Positions 1-8,986 of a DNA stretch of 64,000 bases are shown one piece after another. A model generated the notes under the pieces. The model saw only the letters and a list, made by a program, of their open reading frames with translations. It searched no databases and was not told the origin of the DNA. Made by a program: the position numbers and the translations under genes. Source of the stretch: Cohnella rhizosphaerae (GTDB lineage Bacteria; Bacillota; Bacilli; Paenibacillales; Paenibacillaceae); assembly GCF_029525575.1 (NCBI RefSeq), contig NZ_JAPDIA010000007.1, positions 682,001 to 746,000 of the forward strand. Direction: 5' to 3'. The first letter of the stretch is position 1. Every line of letters starts with the position of its first letter.

Positions 1-608
1 AACGCCGGGTTCAGGAGCGGACGGCCGAGCTGGAGCAGGCCAAGCTGGAGATTTTGCATCTGCTCGCGCGTACGGCGGAATATCGCGACGACGAGACCGG
101 CCAGCACACGCAGCGCGTGGGGCGCATGGCGCGCGACGTCGCCGTCGCGCTGGGACTGCCGCAGCAGGAGGTCGAGCTGATCGAGCAGGCGACGCCGCTG
201 CACGACATCGGCAAGATCGGCATCGCGGACGATATTTTACTGAAGCCCGGGCGCTTCACGGCCGAAGAGTTCGAGCAGATGAAGCGGCATACGCTGATCG
301 GCGCGTGGATACTGGAGACGAGCTCGTTCCCGGTGCTGCGGATCGCGGGAGAGATCGCGCTGACGCATCACGAGAAATGGAACGGCGGCGGATACCCCAA
401 GGGACTTAGCGGAGCGGATATTCCGTTGTCGGGACGCATCGTCGCGATCGCCGACTTTTACGATGCGCTCACGCACGAGCGGCCGTACAAAAAAGCGTGG
501 ACGCATGAGGAGGCGATCGCCGAGATTCTCGCGCAGCGCGGGGTTCATTTCGATCCGGTCGTCGTAGACGCCTTCCTCGGCGTGTTAGAGCTGCCCGTCT
601 CGTCCTGA
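1..608 (+). CDS. HD-GYP domain protein, 5' end outside window
   Basis: C-terminal part of a cyclic-di-GMP phosphodiesterase-type protein; the reading frame is open from base 3, so the start lies upstream. The first visible residues (RVQERTAELEQAKLEI) look like the coiled linker that usually joins a receiver or sensor domain to HD-GYP. The HD motif HDIGKIGI and the second metal-site motif HHEKWNGGGYP are intact, as is the DALTHERPYKKAW region typical of the family. HD-GYP enzymes hydrolyse c-di-GMP; the canonical GYP triplet is present here. The input domain cannot be seen. A strong terminator follows, so it is the last gene of its transcript. Confidence 0.9.
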   Translation, partial: RRVQERTAELEQAKLEILHLLARTAEYRDDETGQHTQRVGRMARDVAVALGLPQQEVELIEQATPLHDIGKIGIADDILLKPGRFTAEEFEQMKRHTLIGAWILETSSFPVLRIAGEIALTHHEKWNGGGYPKGLSGADIPLSGRIVAIADFYDALTHERPYKKAWTHEEAIAEILAQRGVHFDPVVVDAFLGVLELPVSS

Positions 609-652
609 ACGGAGCGGACGGTCCGGCTTGCCGTTAACGAACGTATGTTGCT

Positions 653-679
653 GCCCTGCCCGTGCGGCGGGGCTTTTTT
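653..679 (+). terminator. Rho-independent terminator after HD-GYP gene
   Basis: An 8-bp stem (GCCCTGCC with GGCGGGGC, one G-T pair) closes a five-base loop and is followed by six T residues. Confidence 0.85.
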
Positions 680-734
680 GACGTCTGTGGGTATAATACC
701 TTGATTAGAAAATGACGGCGATCGGAACGGACGG

Positions 735-1659
735 ATGACGGAGGAGGATGCGAACTTGTTCGATTGCGCAATCATAGGCGGCGGTCCTGCCGGACTTAAC
801 GCCGCGCTCGTGCTCGGCAGAGCGCGGCGAACCGTCGCGCTGTTCGACGAAGGGAAGCCGCGCAACCGCGTTGCGATTGCGTCGCACGGCTTTTTGACGA
901 GAGACGGGGCCTCGCCGGCTGCGATACGAAAAATCGCGCATGACGAGCTGGCCGTCTATCCGAGCGTGCGCGTTCGGGGAAGCCGGGTGGAGGAAGTCGT
1001 ACGAGATTCGGACGGCGGCTTCCGGTTGACGGATGCGGCGGGAGAAAGCTGGCGGGCGGCGAGGCTGCTGCTGGCATCGGGGTTGAAGGAACTGCTGCCC
1101 GAGATTCCGGGGCTTCGCGAACTTTATGGCAGAAGTCTGTTCTGCTGCGCTTATTGCGACGGCTGGGAGATGCGGGATCGTCCGCTCGCGCTCGTCGCGG
1201 GCAACGATCACACGTTCCATCTGGCCAAGACGGTGTTCAATTGGAGCAAGGACCTGCTTGTCTGCACCAACGGTTACGATTCGCTGGAGCCCGCGGAGGA
1301 GCGTGCGCTGCGCGAGCGCGGCATCCGGATCGATCATCGACCGATCGGACGGTTGGTGGGCGAAGCGGGCCGGCTGTCCGCCGTGCGCTTCGCGGACGGG
1401 GAGGAGATTGCCCGCGAGGGAGGCATCGTCGCCGAGCGGCTGCGTCAGGCCGCGCCCTTCGCGGAACGGCTCGGATGCGCGATGACGCCGTACGGCGGCA
1501 TCGAGACGGATGGCGCCGGCCGGACGAGCGTGCGGGGCGTATACGCGGCGGGGGGATGCGGCTTGCATCATGCCGGCGCAGCTCGTCGTAGCCGCCGCCG
1601 AAGGCGTTCGCGCCGCGATCGGAATGAATGAAGATATGACGGACGAGGCGTTCGCTTGA
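735..1659 (+). CDS. TrxB-like NAD(P)/FAD-dependent disulfide oxidoreductase (frameshifted)
   Basis: Flavoprotein of the thioredoxin-reductase fold. The N-terminal FAD motif GGGPAG, the redox pair in CAYCDGWE (about residue 140) and the C-terminal FAD-binding GVYAAGD segment are visible. Length after repair is 307 residues, usual for the family. The frame breaks in a run of six G at about 1551-1556; removing one G gives AAGDAACIMPAQLVVAAAEG, the expected family ending, and a stop at 1657-1659. Unlike true TrxB the CxxC sits in the CxYCDG form seen in the GliT/HlmI-like branch, so the partner is unclear. A TATAAT lies at 692-697 upstream. Confidence in the family is high, in the substrate low. 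Confidence 0.85.
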
Positions 1660-1682
1660 TGGCGGGCGTCCACTCGCAAACG

Positions 1683-1737
1683 AAAAAAAAGCGGCCGAAC
1701 GATCCGCGCTCATGACGGGCGGATCGTTCGGCCGCTT
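1683..1737. terminator. Bidirectional terminator
   Basis: A perfect 17-18 bp stem (arms about 1691-1707 and 1719-1735) has an A8 run on its left and lies between two converging genes, so it can end transcription of the TrxB-like gene and, on the minus strand, of the lipoyl-transfer gene. Confidence 0.9.
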
Positions 1738-1790
1738 GCGTTTAGAAGGCCAATTTTCAGCCGGCCGCCGACCGCAACGCCGACCATGAC

Positions 1791-2802
1791 CTACAAGCCA
1801 TAGCGCTTCCGCAGCGAAGCCGCCATCTCCTCGATCTCAGCCGGCGCGGGCAAGCGCAGCGCCGCCTCGGCGCTCGCGATGCCGGCCGGCGTCTGATGCG
1901 CGCGGATGACGTCCTTCACCGCGGCGGCGAAGCGCGCGGCAAGCCCGGGACCGGCACTGTACGAGCCGGTCCCGGCGCTCGCGCCGCCTGCCCCGCTGCC
2001 CGCGTCAGTCAGCTCGGCGAGGCTCGCCATCCGATCGACGCCGACGTCCGGGTAAGCGGACGGATCGGCGCCTTCGGCAGCCAGCTTGTAGAACCCGCGT
2101 ACGGCGTCCGCCCGCGCGGCGCCTTCGCCTTCGGCGATCACGAAAGCCTGCACGTTGTAGGACTTCACCTGCCTGCGCTGGGCGATGCCGCAGAACTTGC
2201 GGCCCCCCGATGGACAGGTCGAAGTCTCCTGGGCAGTAAGAGCCGACGACCTCGCCTTTGGCGGCTTCCCCGCCAAGCTGCCTGACGGCGAGGCGAATCA
2301 GGTCGTACATCCGCTCGAAGTCGCCGTGGAAAGCCATGTCTTCGGCCCGGTCCTTCGGAAGGATGAGCGACAGGTTGACGACGCCCGGATCGAGCGGCAC
2401 GGCGGCGCCGCCGGAATTGCGGACCGCTACGCCGTAGCCGAGTCCGGCCAGGCGTTCGGCCGCTTCCCTGGCGCGCGGGAGCCGGCTGTCCCGCAGGCCC
2501 ATGACGAACGCCCGGGGATGCCGCCACAGATGGCAGATCGCCGGACCGCCGGCGCCTGCCGCGCGGCACAGCAGCTCGTCCAGCGCGAACGCATGCAGCG
2601 GGTCTGCCGCCTCCAGCCGGTCCGTCCGGTCGAGGATCAGCAGCCCGGACATCCAGGCGCGATCGTAGGCCGGTCCGCCGGCCGGCGCCCCCGGGTTACC
2701 GGACGCTATCGTTCCTGCGCGATTCCCGTTATCCACGCGCTCCGCGCTTGCGCCTTCGCCGTCATCCCGGCGGCCCGCCTGTCCGTCGATCCCGTTATCC
2801 AC
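1791..2802 (-). CDS. LipL-like octanoyl/lipoyl amidotransferase (lipoate ligase family, frameshifted)
   Basis: Member of the BPL/LplA/LipB fold. The motifs VRNSGGAAVPLDPGVVNLSL, GSYCPGDFDLSIGG and RKFCGIAQRRQ match my recollection of Bacillus subtilis LipL, which moves octanoyl groups from GcvH to E2 subunits through a catalytic Cys; the Cys of GSYC is the likely nucleophile. LplA-type lipoate ligase is the alternative. The frame is broken in a C6 run at 2203-2208; removing one base joins the two halves. The first possible start (GTG at 2802) overlaps the pepT stop by 8 bp, but the first 50 residues are low-complexity; ATG at 2652 would give 286 residues, closer to the family length. Probably co-transcribed with pepT. 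Confidence 0.8.
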
Positions 2803-4034
2803 GCGCCCGCCGCTCGTAACGCTGGACGATATCGACGATGACCTTCACGGCCTGCGCCATGTTGTCGACGGACGCGAACTCGTATTTGCCGTGATAATTC
2901 TCGCCGCCCGTGAATATGTTCGGCGTCGGCAGTCCCATATAGGACAGCTGCGACCCGTCCGTCCCGCCGCGGATCGGCTTGATGACCGGCGCGATGCCGA
3001 GACTCTCCATCGCCTCCCGGGCGATGTCGACGATGTGCATGACAGGCTCGATTTTTTCCCGCATGTTGTAGTACGAATCCTTCATCGTCAGCTCGATGCT
3101 GTGTTCGCCGTAGGTCTGGCGGAATTCCTCCGCGATATTCTCCAGCGCGTGCTTGCGCCGTTCGAACAGATTCCGGTCATGGTCGCGCACCAGATAGCGC
3201 AGCGTCGTCCGCTCGACGTCGCCTTCGATCGACTGGAGATGATAGAAGCCCTCGTAGCCTTCCGTGAACTCCGGCGCCTCCGCCTCAGGCAGCCGGGCGT
3301 GAAAGGCCATCGCGATCTTGGCCGAATTCACCATCTTGCCCTTCGCGGTGCCGGGATGCACGTTGTTCCCTTTGACGGTCACGACGGCCCCCGCGGCGTT
3401 AAAGCTCTCGTATTCCAGCTCGCCGAGCGGTCCGCCGTCCATCGTATAAGCGTACTTCGCGCCGAACGCCGCCACGTCGAACTTGTGCGGGCCGCGTCCG
3501 ATCTCTTCGTCGGGGGGTGAACGCGATGCGGATGCGGCCGTGCTTGATCTCCGGGTGGCGGATCAAATAAGCCATCGCGGTCACGATCTCGACGATGCCG
3601 GCTTTGTCGTCCGCGCCGAGCAGCGTCGTGCCGTCGGTCGTGACAAGCGTGTGGCCGACATACTTGGCGAGATCGGGGAACATATTTGGCGACAATGCGA
3701 GCTTAAGCGCCGAGTTCAGCACGATGTCTCCGCCCGCATAATTATAGACGAGCTGGGGCTTGACGTTCGCGCCGGTGAAGTCGGTGGCGGTGTCGACGTG
3801 CGCCAGAAAGCCGATCGTCGGCACGTCCGCATCGGTATTCGAAGGCAGCGTCGCCATCAGGTAGCCGTTGTCGTCGATCGACACTTCCTCCATGCCGATG
3901 TCCTTCAATTCCTCCTCCAGCATGCGGAGCAAGGTCCATTGACCCGGCGTCGACGGGCACGACGGGCTGTTGTCGTCCGACTGGGTATCCACTTGCACGT
4001 ACTTGACGAACCGATCGATTAATTCCTGCTTCAC
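2795..4034 (-). CDS. pepT: Peptidase T (tripeptide aminopeptidase, frameshifted)
   Basis: Zinc metallopeptidase of family M20 that removes the N-terminal residue of tripeptides in the cytoplasm. Visible marks are the first metal motif GFLAHVDTATD, the LLGADDKAG segment with the bridging Asp, the GGTDGSQLS motif and the end segment TPNIFTGGENYHGKYEF. A run of six G at 3512-3517 breaks the frame; deleting one base restores AFTPDEEIGRGPHKFDV, which carries the catalytic Glu pair. Start chosen as GTG at 4034 because GAGGAGG lies 7-8 bases upstream; a GTG nine bases earlier overlaps that ribosome site. Repaired length is 412 residues, normal for PepT. Confidence 0.93.
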
Positions 4035-4260
4035 GGCAGGCACCTCCTCAAGTTGGCGCTCGCTATGGCGCCAAGCTGCATATGTTCACATCATAACCCA
4101 AATGGCGGGCCCGGGAAAACAAGCGAGCCGCCTGCCGACGCCGAGACCGGCGGGATGCCGGGCGATCCCGGCAGCGCCGCGATGCGCCGCAAGTTAGGCC
4201 TTTACGCGCGCAGGGCTCTCCTTCATAGTGAGAGAGACGTTTAGAGGAGGCATTCCCGGC

Positions 4261-5754
4261 ATGGAGCAGTCGCTATACAGGTCCTTCGTCGTCCGGCTTA
4301 TCCGCAATTACATCATCGGCTCGGTCGTCGCGGTGCTCGGCGTGGGCGGCGCGATCTTGTCGGGCAGCCTTAGCTTGCCGCGGGCCGAACTGCTCAATCT
4401 GCAGGCGATCCTCATGATCGCTCTTATGACGATGTTCGCCGCCGAATATTTCGCCTTCCGCCGTCATATCGCGCCGATCCGCGAGCTGTTCCGGTCGGAC
4501 CGGCCCTCGCTGGCGCAGATCGAAGCGGCGTACCTGAGGGCGCACAGACTGCCCTCGCTTGCCGTCGCACGCACGCTCGGCCCGCACTTGCTGGGCTTGT
4601 CGCTGCCCGCGAGCGCGCTCGCGCTGCTGGCGATCCGGCTTGGGTGGGCGGATCTGCCATACTATTACATCGGATTGGCGTCCGCGGGCGCGATGCTCGT
4701 CGCGTGCATGCACGCCTTGATCGAGTTTTTCCTGACGGCCCAAGCCATTCGCCCGCTGCTCGCGCACTTGGGAGAGGCCGGACGGAAGGTGTACGGCGCC
4801 GATCTTTCCCTGAACGGGCGCGTCCTCGTCTCGATCCAACGCAAGTTTCAGTTGAGCGCCTTTCTGATCGGGACATTCCCGGTCATCCTGTTCAGCCTGG
4901 CGACGCAGATTCGCCTGAACGGCTGGTCGGAGGATCTCGGCTACGACTATTGGCGGTGGGCGGGGCTCATCCTCGTGACGGGCGTCGGCTTCTCCTCGCT
5001 GGGCGCCTGGCTGCTTGGACGCGACGTGCAGCAGCCGATCCGGGAGCTGTACGAGGCCATGTCGGAGGTGCAGGCGGGCAGGCTGCAGACTTCGGCGTCC
5101 GACGTGTACTCGGACGAGTTCGCCAGACTGACCGCGGGGTTCAACGGCATGGTCGACGGGCTGCGGTCTCGCGAGCGGATGAACGCGCAGCTGCTGCAAA
5201 GCTATTACGCCACGCTGGCCGCGGCGCTGGACGCCCGCGACGCCTATACGGCGGGGCATTCGCAGCGGGTAGCGGAATACAGCGCGGTTATCGGACGCGC
5301 GGCGGGGCTCGCCGCGGACGAGCTCGACGTGCTGAACAAGACGGCGCTGCTCCACGACATCGGCAAGATCGGCGTCCGCGACAGCGTGCTGCTCAAGGAA
5401 GGGAAGCTGACGGACGAGGAGTTCGAGCAGATCAAGCAGCATCCCGTCCTGGGGGAAAACATTCTGCTGCAGGTCGAGCCCCGCGAAGCGATGGCGCCGC
5501 TGCTGCCAGGCGTGCGCTCGCATCACGAGCGCTACGACGGCGGCGGCTATCCGGACGGTCTGAGCGGCGAACGCATCCCAATGACCGGCCGTATCATCGC
5601 GGTGGCGGATGCGTTCGATGCCATGACGTCGGATCGGCCCTACCGCAAGGGAATGCCGTTCGACAAAGCCTTCGCCATTCTCGAAGCGGGCAAGGGCACG
5701 CAGTGGGACCCGGCATACGTGGCGCATTTCGTCACCCGCATGCGAGGGCGATGA
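4261..5754 (+). CDS. Membrane HD-GYP phosphodiesterase with HAMP domain
   Basis: Predicted integral membrane c-di-GMP phosphodiesterase of 497 residues. Six hydrophobic segments occupy roughly residues 10-275, followed by a HAMP-like stretch (RDVQQPIRELYEAMSEV) and a complete HD-GYP domain with HDIGKIGV, HHERYDGGGYPDGLSGE and DAFDAMTSDRPYRKG. The start ATG at 4261 is preceded by AGAGGAGG at 4242-4249; an in-frame ATG 33 bases upstream has no ribosome site. No extracellular ligand domain is recognisable, so the membrane segments may be the sensor. Stands alone between two convergent or divergent neighbours. Confidence 0.9.
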   Translation: MEQSLYRSFVVRLIRNYIIGSVVAVLGVGGAILSGSLSLPRAELLNLQAILMIALMTMFAAEYFAFRRHIAPIRELFRSDRPSLAQIEAAYLRAHRLPSLAVARTLGPHLLGLSLPASALALLAIRLGWADLPYYYIGLASAGAMLVACMHALIEFFLTAQAIRPLLAHLGEAGRKVYGADLSLNGRVLVSIQRKFQLSAFLIGTFPVILFSLATQIRLNGWSEDLGYDYWRWAGLILVTGVGFSSLGAWLLGRDVQQPIRELYEAMSEVQAGRLQTSASDVYSDEFARLTAGFNGMVDGLRSRERMNAQLLQSYYATLAAALDARDAYTAGHSQRVAEYSAVIGRAAGLAADELDVLNKTALLHDIGKIGVRDSVLLKEGKLTDEEFEQIKQHPVLGENILLQVEPREAMAPLLPGVRSHHERYDGGGYPDGLSGERIPMTGRIIAVADAFDAMTSDRPYRKGMPFDKAFAILEAGKGTQWDPAYVAHFVTRMRGR

Positions 5755-5771
5755 ACCGGACCGCCGAAACG

Positions 5772-5820
5772 AAAAACGACGAATACCGCCCGGGCGATCG
5801 CCTAGGGCGGTATTCGTCGT
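5772..5820 (-). terminator. Terminator between converging genes
   Basis: A perfect 16-bp stem (5776-5791 with 5805-5820). An A5 run on the left is the U-tract for the minus-strand VOC gene; there is no T run on the plus side. Confidence 0.75.
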
Positions 5821-5850
5821 GGCGCTGCCGGTCCGGAACACTTCCCCCGG

Positions 5851-6267
5851 TTATCTCCCCGGCATTTTCTCCGTATCCATGTAGAGCACGTTCCACCGGT
5901 GCCCGTCCGGGTCGGCGAAGCCGCATCCGTACATCCAGCCCTGGCTCTCTCCGGGCTTGCCATACACCTCGCCGCCCGCGGCGGCCGCTCTCGCGGCCAG
6001 CGCGTCCACTTCCTCGCGGCTGTCCGCCCCGATCGACAGCAGCACCTCGGCCGCCGAGCGGGCATCCGAGGCGCCGCTCGAAGCGAAGCCCGCGAACGTT
6101 TCCTCGGGGAACAGCATCACGACGATCGCCGGGCTGCCGACAAGCAGGCTGACGGCCGAATCGCCGCCGGGGAAGTTCGGATTAAACGTAAAGCCGATGT
6201 CGCGATAAAACTGCCTGGCGCGTGCCAGATCCTTGCTGGGCAGGTTGATCCACAATTCCTTGGTCAT
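5851..6267 (-). CDS. VOC-family (glyoxalase-like) protein
   Basis: Cytoplasmic protein of 138 residues with the vicinal-oxygen-chelate fold: opening INLPSKDLARARQFYRDIGF, and closing GCGFADPDGHRWNVLYMD with the usual DPDGH-W motif. Members bind a metal and act on diverse substrates; nothing fixes the substrate here. The start ATG at 6267 is preceded by GGAGGAG seven bases upstream. The frame is open further upstream but without similarity to the family. Confidence 0.88.
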   Translation of the reverse strand: MTKELWINLPSKDLARARQFYRDIGFTFNPNFPGGDSAVSLLVGSPAIVVMLFPEETFAGFASSGASDARSAAEVLLSIGADSREEVDALAARAAAAGGEVYGKPGESQGWMYGCGFADPDGHRWNVLYMDTEKMPGR

Positions 6268-6420
6268 GGCTGTCTCCTCCATGGCTCGCGGCCGATTCGC
6301 TCTAAGCTGGTCCACGTACCCGATGCCTCGTTTCGCCTCCATTGTAGCACGCCGCCCCTGCCGGGATTTCTCTTCCATTGCTCGAATTCGAATCTTTATT
6401 CGGAAATAGACGTTCGCGGC

Positions 6421-6470
6421 TTGACGCAACACTGAGTGTGTTGTATGGTTAGTTACATAAGTAATTAACC
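6421..6470 (+). promoter_or_regulatory. SigA promoter with overlapping GntR-type operator
   Basis: TTGACG (6421-6426) and TATGGT (6444-6449) are separated by 17 bases. A 24-bp near-perfect inverted repeat, GGTTAGTTAC-ATAA-GTAATTAACC (6447-6470), overlaps the -10 and start region. The first downstream gene is a YtrA-type GntR regulator, so autoregulation is the natural reading. Confidence 0.75.
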
Positions 6471-6491
6471 AGTGTGGTGGTGAGGTTAACG

Positions 6492-6863
6492 ATGAGCCTG
6501 CTGATCGACGACAGCCGTCCGATATTCGTGCAAATCGCTGAACGCATCGAGAATGACATTATCGAGGGCGCGCTGCCCGAGGAATCCCAGGTGCCGTCGA
6601 CCAATCAGTTCGCGGCATTTTATCAGATCAATCCGGCGACGGCGGCCAAGGGCGTCAACCTGTTGACGGAGCAAGGCATCCTTTACAAGAAGAGAGGGAT
6701 CGGCATGTTCGTGGCGGCGGGGGCGAAGGCAAGTCTGGTCGAGAAGCGCAAGGAGCAGTTTTTCGAGCAATATGTCGTGACGATGATGCGGGAAGCGGAG
6801 AAGCTCGGCATTACGCAGGATCAGCTCGCGGACATGGTCCGCAAGGGAGGGAGCCAGTCATGA
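6492..6863 (+). CDS. GntR-family transcriptional regulator, YtrA type
   Basis: DNA-binding repressor of 123 residues. A winged-helix GntR domain occupies about residues 5-75 (PIFVQIAERIENDIIEGALPEE followed by QVPSTNQFAAFYQINPATAAKG). The short C-terminal tail lacks the FCD or UTRA ligand domain, which is the YtrA-subfamily pattern linked to ABC transporter operons. The start ATG at 6492 follows GGTGGTGAGG. The stop overlaps the next start (ATGA), so it is translationally coupled to the ATPase gene. Confidence 0.92.
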   Translation: MSLLIDDSRPIFVQIAERIENDIIEGALPEESQVPSTNQFAAFYQINPATAAKGVNLLTEQGILYKKRGIGMFVAAGAKASLVEKRKEQFFEQYVVTMMREAEKLGITQDQLADMVRKGGSQS

Positions 6864-7756
6864 GCGCGATCGTAAAGGTAACGAACCTGACCAAGTCCTA
6901 CGGCGATACGGCGGCGGTGCGCGGCGTGAGCTTCGAGCTGGAGGAAAACAAAATTTACGGCTTGCTCGGCCGCAACGGCGCCGGCAAGACCACGATCATG
7001 CACATGCTGACGGCGCAGCAGTTCGCGTCGGGCGGGGACATCGAGGTGTTCGGCGAGGCGCCTTACGAGAACGAGTCGGTGCTGAGGCGCGTCTGCTTCA
7101 TCAAGGAGAGCCAGAAGTACCCGCCGATGTTCACGGTGAAGGACGTGCTGGAGGTATCGGCGTCGCTCCATCCGAACTGGGACGCGGCATACGCGGCCGA
7201 ACTGGCCGAAGCGTTCGGACTGCCGATGAAGCGCAAGATGCAGAAGCTGTCCAGGGGCATGCTGTCCGCCGCCGGCGTCGTCGTCGGGCTGGCCAGCCGG
7301 GCGCCGCTGACGATCTTCGACGAGCCGTATCTGGGGCTGGACGCGGTCGCGCGTACGTTGTTCTACGACCGGCTGCTGGAGGACTATGCGGAGCATCCGC
7401 GGACCGTCATCCTGTCGACGCACTTGATCGACGAGGTGAGCCGCCTGCTGGAGCACGTGCTGCTGATCGATCAAGGCAAGCTGCTGCTGGACCGGGACGT
7501 CGAACGGCTGTCCGGCATGGCTTACAGCGTCGTTGGCGCTGCCGCCAGAATCGATTCGTTCGTGTCGGGGAAAAGCTTGCTGACGCGGGACGCCATGGGC
7601 GCGATCGCTTCGGCGACGGTCCTGGGCGAGGCGAGTCCGCAGGAGCGCAGAGAGGCCGCGGAGCGCGGACTGGAGTTCGCGCCGGTGTCGCTCCAGCAAC
7701 TGATCGTGCATCTGACGAGCGGCACCAAAGACGAAAGGGAGGCGATCAAGTTATGA
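6860..7756 (+). CDS. ABC transporter ATP-binding protein
   Basis: ATPase subunit of 298 residues, cytoplasmic face of the membrane. Walker A GRNGAGKTT (about residue 38), a degenerate signature LSRGMLSA in place of LSGGQ, Walker B LTIFDEPYLGLD and a switch-region STHLIDEV are all visible. It resembles the YtrB/EcsA-type exporters paired with YtrA regulators, which often respond to cell-wall-active compounds; the substrate is not shown by the sequence. It lies within a three-gene operon with ATGA overlaps on both sides. Confidence 0.92.
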   Translation: MSAIVKVTNLTKSYGDTAAVRGVSFELEENKIYGLLGRNGAGKTTIMHMLTAQQFASGGDIEVFGEAPYENESVLRRVCFIKESQKYPPMFTVKDVLEVSASLHPNWDAAYAAELAEAFGLPMKRKMQKLSRGMLSAAGVVVGLASRAPLTIFDEPYLGLDAVARTLFYDRLLEDYAEHPRTVILSTHLIDEVSRLLEHVLLIDQGKLLLDRDVERLSGMAYSVVGAAARIDSFVSGKSLLTRDAMGAIASATVLGEASPQERREAAERGLEFAPVSLQQLIVHLTSGTKDEREAIKL

Positions 7757-8451
7757 ATATCGTCCAAAGCGGAAGAATGAAGGCGGTCGCGTCCACGATT
7801 CTGAAGGACAGATTCAGCTGGTTCCTGCTGCCCTGGATCATCTCCGGGTCGAGCTTCGTCGTTAACCTGATCACCGCCTACTTCGCCAATGGAGAAATCA
7901 CGACTGGAGGCGTCGCGTCTCTATACATCTACATGTTCGCGGCAGGCATCATGTCGGTGTCCAACACATTGCCTTTCTTGCTCGGCTTCAGCGTCCGCAG
8001 GTCCGATTACTTCTGGGGCACGGGCGGCGTCATCGGCCTGGTGGGCGTCATCTGCGCAGCCGGCTTGAGCTTGCTGTCGTACGTCGAGAGCGAGTGGCTC
8101 GACGGTTGGGGCGTCGGACTTTACTTCTTCCACCTGCCCTACGTCAGCGAAGGCTCCGTGGCCGTTCAGTTCCTGGTCTACTTCCTGCTGATCGTCTTCT
8201 TGTTCTACCTCGGCTTCCTGATCGCCTGCGTCGCCAAGCGCTTCGGCAAGAACGGCATGTTCATCCTCGCCATCGCCGTCCTCGCGATCGGCACGGTCTG
8301 GAGCTACGTCATGACGCAGCAAGGCTGGTGGATCGACCTTGGACAATGGCTGGCGGACCGGACGATGCTCGAGATCGCCGGCGGCACCGCGCCGCTGACG
8401 CTCCTGTACATGGCGCTTTCCTACGCGCTGCTGCGCCGCACGTCCGTCTGA
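7753..8451 (+). CDS. ABC transporter membrane subunit (hypothetical)
   Basis: Integral membrane protein of 232 residues with about six hydrophobic segments (near residues 22-44, 55-80, 90-110, 133-160, 168-190 and 210-225). I do not recognise a named family. Its coupling by a 4-bp overlap to the ATPase gene makes it the likely permease of the YtrA-controlled transporter. Its stop is only 5 bp from the end of the converging DUF1284 gene. Confidence 0.8.
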   Translation: MNIVQSGRMKAVASTILKDRFSWFLLPWIISGSSFVVNLITAYFANGEITTGGVASLYIYMFAAGIMSVSNTLPFLLGFSVRRSDYFWGTGGVIGLVGVICAAGLSLLSYVESEWLDGWGVGLYFFHLPYVSEGSVAVQFLVYFLLIVFLFYLGFLIACVAKRFGKNGMFILAIAVLAIGTVWSYVMTQQGWWIDLGQWLADRTMLEIAGGTAPLTLLYMALSYALLRRTSV

Positions 8452-8456
8452 GGCCG

Positions 8457-8883
8457 TCAGGCGGGAGGCAGCTCCCGCAGCTGGGGCGACAAGTGAATAT
8501 GCGCCACGCCTTCCCGGCACAACCCATACGGCTCCCATCTGCAATCGCTGCAGAGGGAGCCGATGTCATGAGGCTTCACGCGCGCTGCGACGTCCGCTAC
8601 GACTTGCGACCACGCGCGCCGCTCTCCGATCGCGATGCCGATTCGGCGCGCGATTTCCTCGTCCTTGCGATACACGCTCGCATTTTCGCAGTGCGGCTCC
8701 TGGTCCGGGGGGAAACGCGGCGCAAATGTCGTCGGGCCCGAGGATCAGCTCGATCTCCGTCCCGGGCTCCGTCCGGAGCCGTTCGTATACGCGGGTCATG
8801 TTCGCGCAGAACCCTGCCGAGTACCCTTTGCCCCGGTAGCCCAACAGGCAGAGCAGATGATGCCCGCGCAATCTGATCGTCAT
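8457..8883 (-). CDS. DUF1284 domain protein (frameshifted)
   Basis: Small Cys-rich protein of 141 residues after repair. The opening RLRGHHLLCLLGYRGKGYS and the Cys clusters (FCANM, DDIC, PHCENAS, SLCSDCRW, LC) are typical of DUF1284; the cysteines suggest a metal or iron-sulfur site, but the function is not established. A run of six G at 8707-8712 breaks the frame; dropping one base yields DICAAFPPDQEPHCENASVYR. The start at 8883 reads ATGACG and faces the 51-bp array. Confidence 0.82.
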
Positions 8884-8986
8884 CCGTCATCCATCCTTGC
8901 TTTTTGATTGTTAACCAATATTATAGCACTCGGTTAACGATCGTGCATGCTGGTCGGAGGGGGAGGCGTGGCGTGGCGAGGGCCAA

